DNA of 64,000 nt, from contig CALJAM010000001.1 of NCBI GenBank assembly GCA_938027685.1, positions 186,001 through 250,000 of the forward strand, given 5' to 3'. Source of the stretch: an uncultured Bryobacteraceae bacterium (GTDB lineage: Bacteria > Acidobacteriota > Terriglobia > Bryobacterales > Bryobacteraceae). This document shows, one piece after another, positions 25,482 to 34,375 of the stretch. A model generated the notes under the pieces. It was not told where the DNA came from. It searched no databases and saw nothing but the letters and a program-made list of their open reading frames with translations. Position 1 is the first letter of the stretch. Each line of letters begins with the position of its first letter. The position numbers and the translations under genes were made by a program.

Positions 25482-27077
25482 TCAGGCGAAGCCCAACCGC
25501 AGGACGGTATGGGATCGCGGCGGCAGCACCAGCCGCATGACGCTCGCAGCGGCAGGCGCTTCCCAGGTCTGCGGGACCACGCGTTTAGGGTCCTCGAAGG
25601 TGTTTACGGCCTTCAGATCCTTGCCCGTCAGAGTCTCGCACCCGAGCACGCGAGCGGGTGCAGGGCGCCACTCCAACCGCACCTCCCGGCTCGCATCCAA
25701 ATCTCGATTGAGAATGAAGACGGCAGCTTCGCGCCTGCTTTCGTCCCAGGTAGCCGCCACATCGAGATAGGGCGTGCTTCCGACGTTAGGCGTCTCGTAG
25801 GTTTCGCACTCCAGAAGAGGATCGAGCACGGCGCCGCGCGCATGCTTGAGAGCCCAGGCGTACGGATAATAAATGGTCTGCCGCAGCACGCCGGTCTCGT
25901 TGGTCATGAGCGGCGCGATCACATTGACGATCTGCGCGATGCAACCCACCCGAACGCGGGCCGCCTGCCTGAGCAGCGTGTTCAGGCAACCGCCGACCAG
26001 CAGCGCGTCCTCCAGGTTGTAGACCTCCTCGAGCAAACGCGGCGCGAACTGGCGCTTGCCGTCGCCGCTGCGGGCGCGATACCAGACGTTCCATTCGTCG
26101 AAGGAAAGCCACAGACGCTTGCGCGATTTGCGCAGGCCGCGCACGTAGTCGCACACGGCGACGACGTCGAGGATCTGTTGCTCCATGTCGAGATTCAGGG
26201 CGACGAAGCGACGGCTGTCGCCGCCGGTTTCGCCAGTGTTGTTGAAATACCGGTGCAGCGAGATACCGTCCACGACGTCGTAACATTCCTCGAGCACTTC
26301 GCGATCCCATACCAGGTAAGTGGGCATGGATGGGCTGCTGGAGCCGCAGGCGATCAGTTGCAGATTACGATCTACGGCGCGCATCTGGCGCGCGGCGTCC
26401 GCGGCCTTGCGTCCATACTCGCGCGCCGGCATGTGGCCGATCTGCCAGCGGCCGTCCATCTCGTTGCCTAGACACCAGTAGCGCACGTTATGCGGCTGCG
26501 CGTAGCCGTGCTCCCGGCGCAGCTCGCTCCAGCGCGTGCCTCTTTCGACATTGCAGTACTCGACGAGCGCGGCCGCCTGAGCAGGCGTTCCCCAGCCGAG
26601 GTTGACGGCCAGCAGAGGCTCGGTTCCCACCAACCGGCACCAGGTCAGAAACTCGTTGGTGCCGAACTGGTTGGTTTCGATCGAGTTCCAAGCCAGCTCG
26701 AGCACCGTGGGGCGCTTCTCCTTCGGTCCCACCCCGTCCAGCCAGTTGTAGCCGGAGACGAAGTTGCCTCCCGGGTAGCGCACGATGGGCACGGCCAGGT
26801 CGCGAAGCTCGCCCATGACGTCCTTGCGAAAGCCATTTTCGTCGGCCAGCTTCGAGCCTGGATCGTAGACCCCTCCGTAAACAGCGCGGCCCAAGTGTTC
26901 GAGGAAAGCCCCTAACAGGCGCCGGTCCATCACCGCCCGCCGGCGCTCCAGATCGAACACGGCGCGCGCCGGGGCTTTGGTCTGCGCCTTCCACGTCATT
27001 CCGAATCCCGAACGCAGCACAAGGGGACTGCCGGACCAGCCCAGCCCGGCCAGCAGCTTTCTCCTGGTCAGTTTCAT
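25482..27077 (-). CDS. Tat-exported alpha-L-arabinofuranosidase, glycoside hydrolase family 51
   Basis: 531 aa from ATG 27077 with GGGAGG 8-9 nt upstream; a longer in-frame start lacks a signal. The N-terminus MKLTRRKLLAGLGW is a Tat-type signal. The TIM barrel has GAFLEHLGRAVYGGVYDP, VRYPGGNFVSGYNWLDGVGP, the acid/base Glu in CLGNEMDG and the nucleophile Glu in SFDEWNVWY; a C-terminal beta-sandwich follows (about 400-531). It removes arabinofuranosyl groups from arabinoxylan or similar polymers outside the cytoplasm. Adjacent genes are unrelated. Confidence 0.92.
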   Translation of the reverse strand: MKLTRRKLLAGLGWSGSPLVLRSGFGMTWKAQTKAPARAVFDLERRRAVMDRRLLGAFLEHLGRAVYGGVYDPGSKLADENGFRKDVMGELRDLAVPIVRYPGGNFVSGYNWLDGVGPKEKRPTVLELAWNSIETNQFGTNEFLTWCRLVGTEPLLAVNLGWGTPAQAAALVEYCNVERGTRWSELRREHGYAQPHNVRYWCLGNEMDGRWQIGHMPAREYGRKAADAARQMRAVDRNLQLIACGSSSPSMPTYLVWDREVLEECYDVVDGISLHRYFNNTGETGGDSRRFVALNLDMEQQILDVVAVCDYVRGLRKSRKRLWLSFDEWNVWYRARSGDGKRQFAPRLLEEVYNLEDALLVGGCLNTLLRQAARVRVGCIAQIVNVIAPLMTNETGVLRQTIYYPYAWALKHARGAVLDPLLECETYETPNVGSTPYLDVAATWDESRREAAVFILNRDLDASREVRLEWRPAPARVLGCETLTGKDLKAVNTFEDPKRVVPQTWEAPAAASVMRLVLPPRSHTVLRLGFA

Positions 27078-27180
27078 CCGCCGCACCTCCCTGTCCGGCT
27101 GTAGTCTACAGTAGGCGTAGCGCCGGGCGCGGAAGGCACGGCACGTGGATCCCGGCGTGCGCGGTCGGCATCTTAACTGA

Positions 27181-27618
27181 ATGGGGGTGGCTGTGCCGCC
27201 ATTGCGCATAACGCGCCGGGCAGAATTCTCCGCTTCGCACTTCTGTCGGCGCGCGGAGTGGTCCGAGGAGCAGAATCGCGCCGTATACGGCGAGGCGGCC
27301 AATCCTTACGGTCACGGTCACAACTGGGTGGTCGAAGTGACGCTGGAGGGCGAGCCCGACCCCGTCACAGGAATGGTTTTCGATCTCAAAGCGCTCAAAG
27401 AGATCCTCCACAGCGAGCTCATCGAACCCATGGACCACCGGTTCCTGAATTACGAGGTTCCGCCCTTCGACCGGATCCCGCCCACGTTGGAGAACGTGGC
27501 GCTCGAAATCTGGCGTCGTCTCGAACCGCGCGTCAACGGCCTCGGCTGCCGCCTGCATGCCGTGCGCGTCTACGAAACCGAGGATTACTTTGCGGAATGC
27601 TACGGGCCGCGGACATGA
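27181..27618 (+). CDS. 6-pyruvoyl-tetrahydropterin synthase/QueD family protein, catalytic Cys replaced
   Basis: 145 aa. Zinc ligands are kept: the His of FSASH and the GHGH pair in NPYGHGHNW. The catalytic dyad region MDHRFLN and a terminal YETEDY also fit. But where the partner gene and eukaryotic PTPS read GKCNNP, this one reads GEAANP: the catalytic Cys is Ala and a Glu precedes it. PTPS-III enzymes use Glu instead of Cys in folate synthesis, so it could be one, or a non-catalytic paralogue. Stop and next start overlap (ATGA). Start is ATG 27181 or GTG 27187; TTAACT lies just upstream. Confidence 0.85.
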   Translation: MGVAVPPLRITRRAEFSASHFCRRAEWSEEQNRAVYGEAANPYGHGHNWVVEVTLEGEPDPVTGMVFDLKALKEILHSELIEPMDHRFLNYEVPPFDRIPPTLENVALEIWRRLEPRVNGLGCRLHAVRVYETEDYFAECYGPRT

Positions 27619-28043
27619 TCGTGACACGCCGCTATCGCTTCTCGGCCTCGCATCGAATGCACTCGGCCGGGTTGAGCGAGGAGGCCAACCGCGCCGTGTA
27701 CGGCAAGTGCAACAACCCGTTCGGGCATGGTCACAACTACGTGCTCGAAGTCAGTGTGGGCGGATCGGTGGACGAGCGCACCGGGCGGGTGGTGGATCCG
27801 ACATGCCTGGACGAGCTGGTGCGCCAGACCGTGTTGACGGCTTGGGATCATCGCAATCTCAACGTCGAGGCGGCCGAGTTTGCCGGCGAACCCGTCAGCT
27901 CGGAGAACCTGCTGCGGATCGCTTGGCGAAGGCTGGCTTCAGCCGTAGCGCGGGCTTTCCCGCATGGACCGCGGCTTGTCCGACTGCGTTTGGAAGAGAC
28001 GCGACGCAACAGTTTTGAGATGATGGAAGGGGATTGGCGTTGA
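27615..28043 (+). CDS. 6-pyruvoyl-tetrahydropterin synthase / QueD family, Cys form
   Basis: 142 aa. Acts on 7,8-dihydroneopterin triphosphate to give 6-pyruvoyl- or 6-carboxy-tetrahydropterin. [26 protein letters not shown] (catalytic Cys and zinc His pair), WDHRNLN (Asp-His) and [10 protein letters not shown] (Glu) are all present, in the eukaryotic-PTPS-like spacing Cys-x5-His rather than the shorter E. coli QueD spacing. It follows the Cys-less paralogue by ATGA and leads into folE by a TTGA overlap, so all three are one translational unit. Confidence 0.9.
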   Translation: MIVTRRYRFSASHRMHSAGLSEEANRAVYGKCNNPFGHGHNYVLEVSVGGSVDERTGRVVDPTCLDELVRQTVLTAWDHRNLNVEAAEFAGEPVSSENLLRIAWRRLASAVARAFPHGPRLVRLRLEETRRNSFEMMEGDWR

Positions 28044-28657
28044 AGCAACACAGCAAGGGCCTCGTACAGGAACTGCCGCGGCGGCGCACGCCCGGGTCAG
28101 TAGCCGCCCTCATGGAGGAGGTGTTGCGAGAACTGGGCGAGGACCCGCAACGGGAGGGCCTGCGCCGAACGCCGGAGCGTGTGGAAAAGGCGCTGGCCTA
28201 CCTGACCAGCGGCTACCGCATGAAACTCGAAGAGGTAATCAACGGCGCGCTGTTCACGGTCAAGTACGACGAGATGGTGATCGTGCGCGACATCGAGTTC
28301 TTCAGCCTCTGCGAGCACCACCTGCTGCCCTTCTTCGGCAAGATGCACGTAGCCTACATCCCTCGCGAGAAGGTGATCGGACTGAGCAAAATCCCGCGCA
28401 TCGTGGACATGTTTGCGCGGCGTCTTCAGCTCCAGGAGCGGCTCACTCAGCAGGTAGCGCAGACGCTTCAGGACGTGCTCAATCCGCTGGGCGTGGGCGT
28501 GGTCTGCCAGGCGCGGCATTTCTGCATGATGATGCGGGGCGTCGAGAAGCAGCACTCCGGCGCCGTCACCAGCGCCATGTTGGGCGCCTTCCGCACGCGG
28601 CGGGCCACCCGCGAGGAATTCCTGTCGCTGGTTGGTCAGAGCCTCGAAGGGGCCTAA
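28040..28657 (+). CDS. folE: GTP cyclohydrolase I
   Basis: 205 aa from TTG 28040, with GGAAGGGG 7 nt upstream and a TTGA overlap with the PTPS stop; TTG 28034 is the alternative. It opens GTP to 7,8-dihydroneopterin triphosphate, the entry to folate, tetrahydropterin and queuosine synthesis. Zinc ligands are in [18 protein letters not shown] and [21 protein letters not shown] and [10 protein letters not shown] are family landmarks. Placing it after two PTPS paralogues suggests a tetrahydropterin or folate role rather than only queuosine. Confidence 0.96.
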   Translation: MKQHSKGLVQELPRRRTPGSVAALMEEVLRELGEDPQREGLRRTPERVEKALAYLTSGYRMKLEEVINGALFTVKYDEMVIVRDIEFFSLCEHHLLPFFGKMHVAYIPREKVIGLSKIPRIVDMFARRLQLQERLTQQVAQTLQDVLNPLGVGVVCQARHFCMMMRGVEKQHSGAVTSAMLGAFRTRRATREEFLSLVGQSLEGA

Positions 28658-28834
28658 CCGCCCCACTGGCGCGAGTTCTGCGACATCTGAGTCTCGGGAT
28701 CTGTCCGAGCCTGGCAGACGCCTAACCGCCTAGTTGCCCGCTCCGCTACCGGATTTTCCCCCTGCCCCTCCCGGCTCGGCTGTATGGTGTGCGAGGTGGG
28801 TTCCCCCTACGCTTGGGGATAGGAGGGCAGGCAG
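28658..28834. other. Intergenic region before the osmolyte locus
   Basis: 177 bp. The nonamer CTAACCGCC occurs twice (near 28655 and 28722). GGAGGGCAGG precedes the next ATG. No clear promoter or terminator. Confidence 0.35.
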
Positions 28835-30082
28835 ATGGCTGACTTCTACCAGACAGGTGTCGTGGCGACGCTACACCGGCTGAATCCAAACGGTCTGGAG
28901 CGCCTTGAAAACGAATTGGAACGGTTCTCTGCCGAGCGCCCTATCGGCCTGGTGCTGCCGGCCCTGTACTCGGAGTTCGAGACTCCGGCGATGCAGCGCA
29001 TCGCGGATGAGCTCAGGTCTGTGCGCTACCTGCGCCGCGTGGTGGTGGCGCTCGGCCGGGCCCCCGAGCGGGAACAGTACGAGCGGGCGTGTTCGTTCTT
29101 CGCCGACTTTCCGACGCCCGTCACCGTGCTGTGGATCGACAGCCCGCGGATTCAGAATCTCTTCCGGGTTCTCGATGAAAACGGGCTTTCGGCGGGCCCC
29201 GATGGCAAGGGGCGCTCCTGCTGGCTGGCGTACGGGTTCATTCTCGCAATGGGCGATTGCGACGTGATCGCCCTGCACGACTGCGACATCGTCAATTACG
29301 ATCGTCGCATGCTAGCGCGCCTGTGCTATCCCGTTGCCAACCCGAACCTGGGCTTCGAGTTCTGCAAGGGCTACTACGCGCGCGTGACGGATCGGATGCA
29401 CGGACGGGTCACGCGCCTGTTCGTCACTCCGCTCATTCGCGCCATGGAAGGCATGGCACCCGGCGCGCCTTTCCTGAAGTTCCTGGACAGCTTCCGCTAT
29501 CCGCTCGCCGGCGAATTTGCCATGAAGGCTCATCTGGCCCGCATCAACCGCATCCCCGGCGATTGGGGCCTGGAGGTGGGCGTTCTGGCCGAAGTCTTCC
29601 GCAACTGCGCTCTCTCGCGCGTCTGCCAGGTGGATCTGGCCGACAACTACGAGCACAAGCACCAGGCGCTCTCGCCCGACGATCCCAACGCCGGCCTGCG
29701 CAAAATGACCGTGGATGTGGCCAAATCGCTCTTCCGCACCATGGCCGGCGAAGGCCTGGTCTTCACCCGGGATCATTTCCGCAGCCTGCAGGTGCGCTAC
29801 GTCCGCCTGGCCGAAGACACCATCAACCGGTACTACGCCGATGCCCTGCTGAACGGCCTGCAGTTCGACCGTCACGCCGAAGAGCTGGCCGTGGCGACCT
29901 TTGCGCGCAGTCTCCGGCAGGCCGCCGAGGAGTATCTGGAAGATCCGTTGGGTCCGCCGCAGATCCCTAACTGGAGCCGCGTCCTTTCCGCCGTTCCCGA
30001 CTTTTTCTCACACCTGCTCGAAGCGGTGGAGGCTGATGGCGGACTCGTCGCCGAGCGGGCAGGCGCTGTGGTTAGCGGTTGA
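28835..30082 (+). CDS. Glucosyl-3-phosphoglycerate synthase-like glycosyltransferase
   Basis: 415 aa, cytoplasmic GT-A fold. ADFYQTGVVATLHRLN at the N-terminus, IGLVLPALYSEF, then GKGRSCWLAYGFILAMGDCD and ALHDCDIVNYD (the acidic motif for the sugar-nucleotide metal) and GFEFCKGYYARVTDRMHGRVTRLF match the GpgS group, which joins glucose from a nucleotide sugar to 3-phosphoglycerate. It is followed by a second glycosyltransferase, a small channel-like protein and an MpgP-like phosphatase, fitting synthesis of glucosylglycerate or mannosylglucosylglycerate. Assignment is from remembered family features, not a search. Confidence 0.75.
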   Translation: MADFYQTGVVATLHRLNPNGLERLENELERFSAERPIGLVLPALYSEFETPAMQRIADELRSVRYLRRVVVALGRAPEREQYERACSFFADFPTPVTVLWIDSPRIQNLFRVLDENGLSAGPDGKGRSCWLAYGFILAMGDCDVIALHDCDIVNYDRRMLARLCYPVANPNLGFEFCKGYYARVTDRMHGRVTRLFVTPLIRAMEGMAPGAPFLKFLDSFRYPLAGEFAMKAHLARINRIPGDWGLEVGVLAEVFRNCALSRVCQVDLADNYEHKHQALSPDDPNAGLRKMTVDVAKSLFRTMAGEGLVFTRDHFRSLQVRYVRLAEDTINRYYADALLNGLQFDRHAEELAVATFARSLRQAAEEYLEDPLGPPQIPNWSRVLSAVPDFFSHLLEAVEADGGLVAERAGAVVSG

Positions 30083-30105
30083 GGGTCGAGGGTCGAGACG
30101 GTCGC

Positions 30106-31419
30106 ATGCTGACCGAGGAAGCGCGTCGGGCGATTTCTGAAATCCGGAAAGCCGACATCGTGGTCGGCATCCCCAGTTACAACAATGCGCGCACTATCGG
30201 ACACGTGGTGCGTGCAGCGCAGGCAGGACTGGCGAAGTACTTTCCGCAGCTCTCGGGCGTCATCATCAACTCCGACGGAGGCTCGAAGGATGGGACGCGC
30301 GAAGAAGTGCTGAAGGCTTCGATCGAGGATCCCCGTCTGCTGCTGCTCGCCACGCCTTTGCTGCCGGTGCATCGGCTCTCGCTGCCCTATCACGGCATTC
30401 CCGGCAAGGGCAGCGCCTTCCGCATGATCTTCGCCATGGCCCGCGAGCTGGGCGCGCGCGCCTGCGCCGTGGTGGACGCCGACCTGCGCTCGATCACGCC
30501 CGAGTGGATGGACCTGCTGCTGCGCCCCGTCCTCCACGCCGGCTACGATTTCGTCGCGCCGTATTACCACCGGCACAAGTACGACGGAACCATCACCAAC
30601 AGCATCGTCTACCCGCTGACGCGCGCCCTTTACGGGCTGCGCGTGCGTCAGCCCATCGGCGGCGACTTCGGCATTTCCGCCCGTCTGCTCGCACGCTATC
30701 TGCAACGCGACGACTGGGAGACCGACGTCGCCCGCTACGGCATCGACATCTGGATGACCACGATTGCCATCGCCGAGGGCTACCAGGTCTGCCAGAGTTT
30801 CCTCGGCGCCAAACTTCACGACGCCAAGGATCCGGCGGCGGACCTGAGCGCCATGCTCCAGCAAGTGGTGGGCAGTGTCTTCACGCTCATGCGCGAGTAC
30901 GAGCGCGTCTGGCGCGCCGTCAGGGGAAGCCGGCCGGTGGATCTGTTCGGCTTCCGCTTCGACGTGGGCCTGGATCCCATACCGGTGAACCTCGAGCGGA
31001 TGCGCCGCGCCCTCCTGACCGGTTACCGCGAATTGCGCGAGATCTGGGCGATGGCGCTCGACGCCGAGACGCTTCGGGACCTGGCCACGCTCTGCCGCCG
31101 CGCTGAAGCCGAACCGCGCGATTGGCGTTTCCCGGACGATCTCTGGGTCCGCACCGTGCTGGAGTTCGCCTGCGCGCATCGCCGCCTGCCGGTGGAACGG
31201 GGTCACCTGTTGCGTTCGCTGACACCGCTTTATCTGGGACGGGTGGCCTCCTTCGTCCTGGAGACCGAGCACATGATTTCGGCGGAGGTGGAGGAGCGTA
31301 TCGAACAACTCTGTTTGGCCTTCGAAGCCGCCAAGCCCTACCTTGTGGCGCGCTGGGATTCTGCGGTCGGAACACCCGTTCCGCACGCCCAGCCGGCGCC
31401 TGTGGAGGTGAGGAAATGA
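30106..31419 (+). CDS. Family 2-like glycosyltransferase, candidate mannosylglucosyl(phospho)glycerate synthase
   Basis: 437 aa from ATG 30106 with GAGGG repeats upstream; TTG 30079, overlapping the previous stop, is an alternative. ADIVVGIPSYNNARTIGHVV and INSDGGSKDGTREEV form the nucleotide-sugar site, GIPGKGSAFRMIF follows, and VVDADLRSITPEWM is the DxD region. The C-terminal third is helical. It is the second glycosyltransferase of the compatible-solute locus and, by analogy with Petrotoga, could add mannose to glucosyl-3-phosphoglycerate or glucosylglycerate. Its stop overlaps the next start (ATGA). Donor and acceptor are inferred. Confidence 0.7.
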   Translation: MLTEEARRAISEIRKADIVVGIPSYNNARTIGHVVRAAQAGLAKYFPQLSGVIINSDGGSKDGTREEVLKASIEDPRLLLLATPLLPVHRLSLPYHGIPGKGSAFRMIFAMARELGARACAVVDADLRSITPEWMDLLLRPVLHAGYDFVAPYYHRHKYDGTITNSIVYPLTRALYGLRVRQPIGGDFGISARLLARYLQRDDWETDVARYGIDIWMTTIAIAEGYQVCQSFLGAKLHDAKDPAADLSAMLQQVVGSVFTLMREYERVWRAVRGSRPVDLFGFRFDVGLDPIPVNLERMRRALLTGYRELREIWAMALDAETLRDLATLCRRAEAEPRDWRFPDDLWVRTVLEFACAHRRLPVERGHLLRSLTPLYLGRVASFVLETEHMISAEVEERIEQLCLAFEAAKPYLVARWDSAVGTPVPHAQPAPVEVRK

Positions 31420-32111
31420 TCGGGACGTTACGAGAGATTCTCGAGCAATCCTGGCAGCGACTGGCAGGCACAGCCACCACCTACGTGCCGCCGCTGGTGG
31501 CTGCGACCGTCATCGTGCTGGCCGCGTGGCTGATCGCCGCCGCGGTGCGGGGTCTCTTCCTGCGCCTGACCAGAATGGCAAGGCTGGACCGCTTCGTGGT
31601 GGAAAGCGGTCTCTCATCGCTGCTCGGCCGCACGCGTCCGCTCGAGACGGCGCCGCTGGTGGCAGGAGTCATCTATTGGCTGATCCTGCTCATCGGTCTG
31701 CTGACCGGATTGAGCGCCTTCAACACCGCGCTCACCAACAAGATGGTGGAGGCTGTGGTCTTCCTGCTGCCGAAGCTGTTTGCGGCGGGACTGATCCTGC
31801 TGGCCGGCGTCTGGCTGGGACAGTATCTGGGCCGCAGCGCGCTGATCTGGGCCGTCAACGAGGGCTTGCCGCATCCGCGTCGGCTCGCCGCGGGCGTGCG
31901 TGTCCTTGTCGTCTTCGTTTCGGTGGTGGTGGCGGCCGATCATCTGAACTTCGCGCGAACCGTCTTCCTGGCCGCATTCGTGCTGCTGGTGGGAGGCCTG
32001 GTGCTGGCGGGCAGCATCGCGTTGGGCCTCAGCGCGCACGGCGCCCTGCGGCATCTCCGCGAAACGGCTCGCACTCGCGAGGAAGAGAAATCGCTATGGG
32101 ACCATCTCTGA
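31416..32111 (+). CDS. Small MscS-type conserved TM-helix membrane protein
   Basis: 231 aa with five hydrophobic segments (about residues 25-50, 74-98, 108-138, 147-165, 170-195). Pattern fits proteins with the conserved TM-helix repeat linked to mechanosensitive channels, but the MscS beta domain and C-terminal vestibule are absent. A charged C-terminus ends ARTREEEKSLWDHL. AGGTGAGGAA precedes the ATG. Coupled by ATGA to the glycosyltransferase, it may release or gate the osmolyte made by this locus on downshock. The 3' end overlaps the phosphatase gene by 18 bp. Confidence 0.72.
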   Translation: MIGTLREILEQSWQRLAGTATTYVPPLVAATVIVLAAWLIAAAVRGLFLRLTRMARLDRFVVESGLSSLLGRTRPLETAPLVAGVIYWLILLIGLLTGLSAFNTALTNKMVEAVVFLLPKLFAAGLILLAGVWLGQYLGRSALIWAVNEGLPHPRRLAAGVRVLVVFVSVVVAADHLNFARTVFLAAFVLLVGGLVLAGSIALGLSAHGALRHLRETARTREEEKSLWDHL

Positions 32112-32915
32112 GGCGCCGTGCCGCGCGATCGCGTCCAGCACGGCCTCGTTCCAGCCCGCGGGCCCTGGCTGCCTGGTGACGCGCGCACGGGGCAGCGCCG
32201 CCTGCATCCCGCTGGCGGCCGGACCGGCCACGATAACCGGCATATCCATCAGCCTCAGGAAATCCAGATCGTTCCAGGCATCACCCAGCCCCACCGTGCG
32301 GACTTCGCCGTGCGCCCGTCTGTAAGCGTCCGCGAGAATTCGTACCGCCGCTGCCTTATCGTTGTCGCCCATAACGTGATAGAAACGCCCCCCGCGAGTC
32401 CACCGCAAGCCGCGCTCTTGCAAGGCCTGCAGGAGGGCTTCGACCGCTCCTCCGCCCACGACCTCGAACGGCTCGTCGTATTCGCGCTCCTTCGCCCGGC
32501 GCGCCAGAGCGAGCGGCAGGCCCGTGCGGCGACGAACCTGCCCGAGCGTCATGCGGTGGAACGCCAGCACTCGGGTTCCGGTCTCTGCGGCGGCCTGCTC
32601 CAGTGCCGCCACCAGCTCCCGATACGGACGCCCGAGTTCGAGCACCTCGTAGCCCTCCCGTCGAAGCGCGCGCTCCAGAGGGAAAGGAAAGCTGCCCTCC
32701 GGGACGTAGACCGCGCCGCCGTTCTCGACAACGAAAGGGTGCGTATTGGCGAGGCGGCTGCGCCAGTACTCCATCTCGGCGCGAGTCTTGCTGCTCACCA
32801 GCACGAGCGGGATACGCAGACGCGCCAGGGCCGCCAGTGCCGGCGCCGCCGGACTGAAATCATAGCTTTGGGCGTCGAGCAGCGTGCCGTCGAGGTCCGA
32901 GAACACCACCAGCAC
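32094..32915 (-). CDS. Mannosyl/glucosyl-3-phosphoglycerate phosphatase-like HAD-IIB enzyme
   Basis: 273 aa, start GTG 32915. Motif I FSDLDGTLLD with the nucleophile Asp, motif II VSSKTRAEMEYW, motif III Lys region FYHVMGDNDKAAAV and motif IV GLGDAWNDLDFL are as in MpgP. The cap domain carries GGAVYVPEG and RRTGLPLALARRAKEREYDEPF, typical of MpgP proteins, which act on mannosyl- or glucosyl-3-phosphoglycerate. It would give the final dephosphorylation in the osmolyte pathway set by the two convergent glycosyltransferases. Confidence 0.88.
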   Translation of the reverse strand: MLVVFSDLDGTLLDAQSYDFSPAAPALAALARLRIPLVLVSSKTRAEMEYWRSRLANTHPFVVENGGAVYVPEGSFPFPLERALRREGYEVLELGRPYRELVAALEQAAAETGTRVLAFHRMTLGQVRRRTGLPLALARRAKEREYDEPFEVVGGGAVEALLQALQERGLRWTRGGRFYHVMGDNDKAAAVRILADAYRRAHGEVRTVGLGDAWNDLDFLRLMDMPVIVAGPAASGMQAALPRARVTRQPGPAGWNEAVLDAIARHGASEMVP

Positions 32916-33004
32916 AGCCCCAGCCTAACGCCTGTCGGAGCCCGGCGCCATCCCTCGGCGCGGGTAGGCCCGCGGGAAAATGGGTGTAGCTCGGGAGCCA
33001 AGGG

Positions 33005-34375
33005 ATGAAAGGCCGCACCGGACCCGTCCTCGCCATCGGCTTCGGAACCCTGCTCGTTTTGATCACGCTCTCCGGCCTCGCCATGTTGCGCACGACGCGG
33101 CAGATCTATGCGCAGATCGGCTCGCTGTACGACGACTACCAGCGCAGCGCGAGCACGCTGAACGAGCTCCGCACGGAAGTCCACCTTTCCGGCGTGCTGG
33201 TGCGCGACTACCTGCTCGATCCCTCGCACCTGACGGCCGGCATGTACCGCGAACAGTTGCTGGAACTACGCAGCTCGATGAGCAGCGAGCTGGAGGCGCT
33301 GCGCGGCATGCTCGGGCCGGAAGATGCGCCCAAGCTCGAGCGGTTGCGCGAAGAGCTGGATCGTTACTGGGATTCGCTCGATCCGTTGTTCGACTGGACG
33401 CCCCGCGAGAAGCTGGCCTTCAGCTCGCTCTTTCTGCGGCAGCACGTGCTGCCGCGGCGAAACGCGGTGCTCGCGCTGGCCCGCGAGCTGCGGCAGCTCA
33501 ACGAGGCCAACCTGAAGCGGCAGCGGGCCGAGATCGACCGCAAACAGGCCGAACTGCCCAAGCAGTTGGGCCGCATGCTGGCGGTCACGCTGCTGCTCGG
33601 ACTGATCGTTTCGGCCGTGAGCATTCGCCGCATCCACGCCCTCGAACATCGCACCGAGCGCGAATGGCGCCGCGCCGAGCAGGCCGAGCAGGAGCTGCGT
33701 CGGCTCTCGCAGGAACTGGTGCGCGCCCAGGAAGAGGAACGTAAAGCCATCTCGCGCGAGCTGCACGACGAGGTGGGACAGATGCTCACCGCGCTCCGCA
33801 TGGAAGTCCGCAATCTGGAGCAGTTGCGCGATGCGCCGGCAGAGCAGTTTCACGAACGGGTCGAAGAAGCGCGGCGCTTGTCCGAGACGGCCCTGCGCGC
33901 GGTGCGTGACCTGGCGATGGGCCTGCGCCCCTCGATGCTGGATGATTTGGGACTGGGGCCGGCGGTCGAATGGCAGGCGCGGGAGTTCTCGCGACGCTTC
34001 GGCGTGCCGGTCACCGTCGAGCTGGACGGCGCGCTGGAAAACCTGCCGGAGCGCCATCGCACCTGCGTCTACCGCGTCGTCCAGGAGGCTTTGACCAACT
34101 GCGCGCGGCATGCGCGGGCCCGAAGCATTCGCGTCACCATTCACGGGCGGGAGGAGTCCGTCATCGTGACCGTGCAGGATGACGGCATAGGATTCGATCC
34201 GGCCGAGGCTGCCGGCCGGGGATTGGGACTGCTGGGTATTCAAGAGCGCGTGCGGGAGCTTGGCGGGCGCGTGGACATCTTTTCGCAGCCGGGACGCGGC
34301 ACGCTGCTGACGGCCGAAGTCCCGCTGCGTGCGGCCGGGGTCGGAGATGAACAAGATACGAATCCTGCTGGCTGA
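33005..34375 (+). CDS. Membrane sensor histidine kinase, NarL/DegS (HisKA_3) type
   Basis: 456 aa. TM1 about 8-28, an extracytoplasmic helical sensor (about 30-185, four-helix-bundle like), TM2 about 190-206, then a coiled region and the phospho-acceptor His at about residue 255 in ISRELHDEVGQMLTALRME. RVVQEALTNCARHARA is the N box of the ATPase and VQDDGIGFDP and GLGLLGIQERV the G boxes. No obvious ligand motif in the sensor. It overlaps the response-regulator gene by 29 bp, so they are a co-translated pair. Located just after the osmolyte genes but with its own ribosome binding site (AAGGG). Confidence 0.93.
   Translation: MKGRTGPVLAIGFGTLLVLITLSGLAMLRTTRQIYAQIGSLYDDYQRSASTLNELRTEVHLSGVLVRDYLLDPSHLTAGMYREQLLELRSSMSSELEALRGMLGPEDAPKLERLREELDRYWDSLDPLFDWTPREKLAFSSLFLRQHVLPRRNAVLALARELRQLNEANLKRQRAEIDRKQAELPKQLGRMLAVTLLLGLIVSAVSIRRIHALEHRTEREWRRAEQAEQELRRLSQELVRAQEEERKAISRELHDEVGQMLTALRMEVRNLEQLRDAPAEQFHERVEEARRLSETALRAVRDLAMGLRPSMLDDLGLGPAVEWQAREFSRRFGVPVTVELDGALENLPERHRTCVYRVVQEALTNCARHARARSIRVTIHGREESVIVTVQDDGIGFDPAEAAGRGLGLLGIQERVRELGGRVDIFSQPGRGTLLTAEVPLRAAGVGDEQDTNPAG

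Noticed and set aside
30080-30100. GAGGGTC tandem heptamer between the two glycosyltransferase genes
   Set aside because: Only about two copies and partly the ribosome binding region; not a meaningful repeat.
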